Shown piece after piece: positions 58,289 through 64,000 of a stretch of DNA of 64,000 nt. The notes below the pieces were generated by a model that saw nothing but the letters and a program-made list of their open reading frames with translations, did no database searches and was not told the origin of the DNA. Within the stretch, counting starts at the first letter, position 1. Every line of letters starts with the position of its first letter. The DNA lies in the NCBI GenBank assembly GCA_020881915.1, contig JAJFPB010000006.1, positions 1,984,001 through 2,048,000 of the forward strand, read 5' to 3'. This DNA is from Paramyrothecium sp. XJ0827 (Eukaryota; Ascomycota; Sordariomycetes; Hypocreales; Stachybotryaceae). A program made the translations under genes and the position numbers.

Positions 58289-59850
58289 CTATTCCTCTGC
58301 AGGCAAACGCAGAGAAAGACAGCCTCCTGTCGCATCCCATTCGTATTGCTCCTCTGCCGCCTCGTTACCCGGGGTTGGGCAACCGTTCTGCTCGATGCCG
58401 GTCCCGTAGTAGCGGCTCGCCCTCCAGAAGAACCTGGTGGCCTCTGACTGGACCACCAAACGTCGGACTCCGCTCGCAGCAGCTCGAATCTGAACCAAGA
58501 CGTCGTCTCCGAGGGGGCTCTTCACCATGACCACCTCCTTGTCTTCGCCGCGTACTTCCTTATGTGAGGAGCCGCCCACACCGTAGAGCTCCAGCGCCTC
58601 GAGGTTCGGCCACGGGCCCTCCAAGATGGCCGGTAGAACGTGCTTCATGAAGTGCACGTCCTCGGGCTGTGTGCCGCCAGACTCGGGGGTCGGCCATTGT
58701 ATCCCGTAAAATCCCATTTCCCCCGCGAACGCCCATAGACCTGTGCCGCATGTTGACAACGGTCCGGGGTCTCCGGGCGCGGGCCGGCCATGCTCGAAGC
58801 GAAGAAAACGGAGGCTATGAGAGACGGACCGTATGAGGTCCCCCATCTCCTTGTACCTAAAATCCTCATGTTCGGGATACAGGGTATATGACATATAATC
58901 CCTCCTCGTCTCCCAATTGACCTGGCTGCCGCTGCTCGTATCAATGATCAACGTTTGGAGCTGCTTCCACCGTCCCTTCATTGCGGAGAGATGTGTACGC
59001 ATAGGACCACAGTCAAGCGCCATGGGGCTGTCACTGTAGCCGGCCGCCAACCGGCATTTCTTCCACAGCGGAATGTCCTGAGGAATGCCCTCCCATTCAT
59101 CAAACTGTTGAATGTTGTTCAGGTGCAGGTACCGTAGGCCTTGTGGGTTGCACGACCTTAACAGCGATGTGACGAGGAAGCAGGATGCGATGCCTGAAAG
59201 CGTCACAGACTGGACCTTCTCGAAGAGAGGCGGCGGAGGGGTTTCTTCGCGCTGAATGGTGTTGCCCACGAAATTCAAGTCAATAGTAGTTACGTTCTTC
59301 ATGAGCCCAAAGACCCACCATAATGCGTCTAGCAGGGCAAGCTTCGTTAATGGAGTTTCCTACAAGCAAGGGTAGTTTGCCACTGACTGTTACAGCCATT
59401 GAAGTAGTCGTCAGAGTCTAGTTGACTGATTCTGTGACGGAAGCGCCTCTTAGACTTCAAGGCCCTGTACTCGTCTGACTCGAACTCGGCGTCTATCGTC
59501 CATGATTCGTCAAACACTGTGCTCCATCTCAGCACCCGCACACCCAGGGCCAGCTCGGGCTTCTTGCGCAGAGTCCTGATGAGCACTTTCTGGCGGATAT
59601 ACAAGACCTTGTCTGCCTTGTTCTGCGCACGTTCAAGCTGGTCTGGTATTGTGAGAGCAGGCTCTGCTCTCCTGATTTCTTTCGTAGTCTCGTCGATTTC
59701 ATAAGAAGCCAGGTCCACAGTCTCATAAAATACTGGCATGAGGACCTTGTGCGCCTGACGGCAGCTGAGTGACAGGTTGAACATGTCATGGTTGCTGAGG
59801 TACTGAGAAGTAAGCCCCTGAAGCTCAGGTGCCAGTTGAAGGATGCCCAT
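58289..59850 (-). CDS. F-box-like protein with leucine-rich-type repeats
   Basis: Exons 59850-59394 and 59328-58289 give 498 aa; the join gives DYFNGYALWWVFGLMKN. An F-box-like motif opens the protein (ILQLAPELQGLTSQYLSNHDMFNLSLSCRQAHKVLMP, about residues 3-40). Leucine-rich segments follow (VTTIDLNFVGN, VQSVTLSGIA, LRYLHLNNIQQF, LQTLIIDTSS, LRFLRFEHG, LEALELYGVG). Such proteins recruit substrates to SCF ubiquitin ligases through Skp1; the target is unknown. A further in-frame ATG at 60021 would add 57 residues including a hydrophobic stretch. That segment is T-rich and looks like leader sequence, so 59850 is preferred. Confidence 0.75.
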
Positions 59851-62800
59851 CGAACGGTGTTGGTACGAAGTGATGTAGTCGAAAAGGGAGGAGAAGCACA
59901 CATTGAATACCATGAGCAAAAGCAATGGAACAACAAACTCAAGTGTCAAGAGGAAGAAAGGCTTTTCATACCATGTGTTATTCTGGTCTACAGAAAAGCC
60001 CACGTTGTCTGACGAAGTCATCCGCGGCTGCCTGGAGGGTGCAGGAAATCATAGATCCAAAAATGGCAAATCATTAATCACAACGCACATGGTTGGCCTA
60101 AAAATAAGTTGGACCAGCAGACTATCAAGATTTAGAAAAGATATCTATCTGACAGAAGACATTTGAAATGTCCGGCTTTCACTGGCCCACTGAATTTCTG
60201 AAGTCTCGGGCAGTACGAGTATTCTCAGTTTTTATGGTACTATGCTTCGCTGTAGCATCCTTATCAGAACTTCACTCTCGATTCGCGCCAAGATGCTAGT
60301 TGTTAGAAAACCTTTGAAGGTCATGGAAATGGAGATACTACAGGCTATACGGGCCAAAGCTGCTCGGCGGTGAGGCAATCAAGAATCCCGTATCGAGACC
60401 TGGAAGGGTCACATGTCTGACTGCCGGGAACAGATTGGAGTCGTGTTTCCTCTCTGGTATGCTCTTATGAAGTTCGGGTCGAGGACAATCACCCTCTTCA
60501 TGAGACTGGAAGCGCCCCCTACCTCGTTCATTGCATTGGCTCTGTTAGTCCATGAGTTTACTTACACTTCAACAAAGCGTATACCGTTATAATGGCTGGA
60601 GTGGCTTTCACCAGTCACAGGGCTGATTCTTTTAGCAAGGATCCTATGGGTTAGCATAAACCCCCAATAGGTATCAGTATCGTTCTTGGTTTCCATTAGC
60701 CAACACGGACGGAAAGACTGTGTTCCAACAATATCTCCTGATGGAAGCGGTCAAGTCTACATCTCATTTGATAGCAGCAGTGAAAACACTTTGTCGGATA
60801 CACAGAGTCCTAACAGCCTGTTAGCATTCAAATTAATAGGGGGTCATTGTTCCATTCTGTGATTTGGGTTCTCAATGCTGTAGGAAGAACGGTCCGTAGT
60901 TTCGTAACTTTACGGCAAACAGACATTGCGTATTCGACGGCAGCTAAGTGGCAGGCGTAGGAGATCGTGACTAGAGAAGTAATCAAGCCCGAGAGGCAGA
61001 CGATCAATGATGTTCTATCCCTTGTTTGTAGGAGAAAAGGTTTCTATTTATGGGCCGCATCTGCATCTGCAACAACACATACTTGATGTAACGCGAGCCG
61101 TGAATTAACAGCATAAACGTGTTTGTGTGAAGATGTCCCAGTCACTGGTAAAGCATCAGCCTATGGTTTACATTCGTTGAGAAGGAGCTCCTCTGCCATG
61201 CCTGTTTACGATTTTTTGGCTGTGAAGATGATAGGCTTTGTTCATGACGCTCCCACCTCGTCTTTGAGCAGGACAATGCTGTGGTTTTGAAATGGATCAA
61301 CAGTGACCAATTCATGCAAAGCAAACACAGTTACCAAGCTTCCAATTCTACCCTCGTCATATAGGTGCGAAGACCGCCGTTGGCGGCTTTCGGTTCAAAT
61401 GCTCTTCGCGTGCTAAGCTCTCCTCAGCACAATGGCCTGTCGACTTCTGCATGGGCTCGAGTAACAAGACTCTGCAGCTCCAGGCCTCCTCCTCAAATTA
61501 ATCTGGGCCCTCTATTGCAGCGGATTGTCTGAATTCGTCTTGAACCCACAAGCTCGTGGTTGATACAGATACACCAATTATTGCATTTTGCTTTTGTAAC
61601 ATTCAACCTCTAGGGCTGTATTAAGAGGAAGGCAAGTAGATGCAAGTCTGACCGCTCTTTCATGGTCTACAATCTTTCCTTACTGGGCTTTATTCTGCGG
61701 TTGCCCTCGTACTTTCGAGCGCTAGTGGAAAAGAATTTGTAAGGGGATCCTAATTCTAATCGATCACATCTTCCGGTATCTGACAATGATTATTGACTGG
61801 AACTATGGGCTTTCTATTGTGTATCTTGAGGAAAGCGTATTTTACGGAGCGGAAATGCGTTGTGAGTTCAAAATGCTGTGGCTCAAGCAGGTCCTGGTGA
61901 AAGAAGGTCTGAGGCTCGTAAGATCATATTTCAAAGCCATCTGTATGTGACGATACTATGAAGTGGCGGATGATGAGCCCGTCTGGAGATCCCTTGGATC
62001 TCTCCGGCCAGATGGAAAGATGATACCCCTTGTGTATAGGCAATAAATTCGAACAAAGGATCATGAAACTTCACACAGGCCTTGCATACCCAACAACCCG
62101 AGAGATCAACACAGGCCACAAGAAACTCGAAACGCGAAACGCTGAAGCCGGCTGAAGCGGTTGAACTCGCTATAGAGATAGTGAATTACTTTCGAAGGGT
62201 CTGACATGTTTGTGACATTCAGACGTGGTCTCTATGATGTAAGTTCCAGATATGAGCATCAAGAGCTTCATTGGTAGTTTGATAAACCTGCTGTTTTTGC
62301 TTCAGAGTTAACATGAGAACTCGTAAGCATCTCTTCGTTCTTTCATTATCGTGCGAGACATGTCACGTACACGTATTGGAATGCATGGGATTTCGACTTC
62401 GCTCGATTACGAGGTATATGGAGGGCAGAGGGTTGAGACCCAAACTTCAGTGACAGGATTAAGATTGCCCGTGGCATTCTGCCGAGGAAATAATACTCCA
62501 ACCCATCCAATGCTGTAAGCTGGCAAACTGTAACTTTTCTTCGCCAGAGGGTCCTCGGAAGATACCACCAACTCTAGATCAACGTGTTTGCAACCAATGA
62601 ATAAGGTCTAGAGCCAAGACCAGCTCAGCCAACGAGGGAATTTCTTCATGCCAAGAGTGTCAGAGAGCCACATCTCAGCCATGGTCTACACATGAGGTGA
62701 TCCAGCTGACCTCAGAAGAGGACGTCATCCGAACGTCGTCTAAGCATCACGGCCTGCCTACATACAACACGAGACATCAAGAGAACTTAGGATTGAAACG

Positions 62801-64000
62801 ATGTAACCTACACTTGAATACGAACGACAGCCAAGAAGTCAATGCCAAAACTTATGCCTTGATACGGACACCATCAAGTCTGGATCACAATGCACAGGGT
62901 AAGACGTGGCGCAGACCGGGCCGTGCTGAGTCGCCTCCGGCTACAGAACAACGCACCGACGAAAGTCTCGATCAACGCAACGATCTATGCGGGAAATATC
63001 GAGCCATTCAGAATCATGGATCTCGCCAGCTCCGCGGTGATGATCCGAAACAAAACACTCAAGAACCAGCCTCTGCCGCGGCGTCCCATGCTCCCGCATC
63101 CGACAGCACTCTCCCCATTTGTCTGTTGTTTGAAGTTTGTGGTACGTGCTGAAGACAGGGGTCCTTGCGCCCGAGGGGTCTAGAATAACCTGGACAATGC
63201 GGCTGCTACACGTGGCTTAGCATACCCGGGCGCTCTCGGAAAACCTCGAAGCAAGAAGCAAATCCTCGGTGAGGATAAACTAGGCACACGATGCGTGGCG
63301 ATTGAGCCTCAGCTGGCGGGCAAGGGCCAAGAGACAGAGTCGGCCTGGTCGAGGCTGGAGCTGAATGCATGGATTCGCCGTGCTTGACCGTCTACAGCTT
63401 GAGGTTTGACGAGAATGGGCTGGCTATTGCCTGCGGGCTTACGACAGGGTTTGGAAGAGGCACACGGAGCATCCGTAACAGCATCAAACAGCATGAAAAA
63501 GGCAGGCCCCGGCTCAAACTGCCAGAGCCTCAAAGCAAGCGGTGAAACGGAGATTTGCTTCTCCAGCGTCAAAACTTTTCCAGGGCTTGCATCAGACGTA
63601 ACATTGTGATCACCGCGCCAGGGGCTTCCAATGTCGTCACTTCAGCCACAGGTATGTCCTTGCGAAAGCCCGTGCGCCGCAGTGCAGAGCTCAGCACTGC
63701 AATTAGCAAGACCCTCCTTCCGCAAAATAAGTTAAGCCAAACAGGTCTGCCATGACGTTTTGAGACGTCGACTGGGACCCGGGGCCCATTGGCTTGCTGC
63801 GAATCGCTCGAGTCCCAGGCCTCTGGATTCGTGGTCCAGCCCTTGCGTTACCAGTCTCGGAAGACGAGACCGTACTCAAACTCGAGACCCGCCGCCATGG
63901 AACAAATGTCACAACTGACCAGGCGACGAAGCTCGGTCGATATCCGCGGCATTGAGAGTCCGCCTCCCAGAAATGTCAAGGTTCGAATAAGCATGTCAAG
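59851..64000. other. Gene-poor right end
   Basis: About 4 kb in which no gene can be supported. Frames are short and lack domains. The best candidate is a 97-codon frame at 62890-63183 (+) with a globular-looking stretch (KVSINATIYAGNIEPFRIMD), which could be an exon of an unknown or decayed gene. A structured hairpin lies at 61367-61409. A gene truncated by the window edge after 63200 cannot be excluded. Confidence 0.4.
61367..61409 (+). other. Two-stem hairpin, tRNA-like fragment
   Basis: GCGAAGA pairs with TCTTCGC over 43 nt and encloses a second stem CCGCC-GTT-GGCGG. GGTTCAAAT, which resembles a T-loop, lies between the inner stem and the closing arm. There is no D-arm or proper T-stem, so it is not a functional tRNA. 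Confidence 0.35.

Noticed and set aside
59851..60021. 57-residue N-terminal extension of the F-box-like protein with a membrane-like segment
   Set aside because: The hydrophobic stretch comes from T-rich leader-like sequence, and F-box proteins normally begin near the motif; kept only as an alternative.

Overview
The window reads as nuclear DNA of a filamentous ascomycete (Pezizomycotina, most likely Sordariomycetes). Genes are split by short introns of about 45-65 bp with GTAAGT-like donors and CTAAC/CTGAC branch sites. Several families are fungal-specific: ChAPs/exomer, DUF7580, acuF-like zinc-finger proteins and Dal5-type permeases. There is no sign of bacterial, viral or organellar sequence. 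I place nineteen protein-coding genes and one probable gene relic. For eighteen genes the exons were joined by hand, or the gene is a single exon, and every spliced length is a multiple of three. No rRNA, convincing tRNA or CRISPR array was found.

1-31 kb is accessory in character, with lower gene density. In order it holds a C2H2 regulator-like gene (470-2567, +), a BBE-type FAD oxidoreductase (3327-4821, -), an unrecognised gene (6023-6751, -), an alpha/beta hydrolase (7456-8241, +), a decayed membrane-protein gene (8742-9530, -) and an SRPK-like kinase (11020-12541, -). Then come a divergent Dal5-type transporter and TauD-type dioxygenase (14058-18056), probably a sulfonate or organic-sulfur uptake and cleavage module, and a full ABCC transporter (19085-24084, -). 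The block ends with a divergent pair: a DUF7580 protein (24941-27070, -) and a zinc-finger protein with three SH3 domains (27310-29830, +). Small repeats, RIP-like transitions and the relic all fall in this half.

31-50 kb is core genome: an SLC6-type sodium symporter (31206-33275, -), HIR3 (35186-41353, -) divergent from the exomer adaptor ChAPs (41906-44258, +), GPN1/NPA3 (44719-45970, +), RPB12 (46332-46648, -), a HIT-domain hydrolase (47400-48005, +) and an aldo/keto reductase (48148-49210, -). HIR3, GPN1 and RPB12 all act around chromatin and RNA polymerase, but nothing in the sequence suggests they are co-regulated.

50-64 kb holds a bHLH regulator (50313-51319, -) behind a 3.5-kb GC-rich gene-free stretch, a small very acidic protein (54841-55718, -), a 2.6-kb low-complexity stretch dense in GTACC motifs, an F-box-like gene (58289-59850, -), and about 4 kb on the right with no supportable gene.

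The most interesting signals are these. The DUF7580 gene has ATA exactly where the family start methionine belongs, and it faces the zinc-finger/triple-SH3 gene across about 240-500 bp. The TauD/Dal5 pair has a CYS3-like site in its shared promoter. HIR3 has a start codon alone on its own coding exon. A short dispersed repeat is present in two copies that differ in a RIP-like way.
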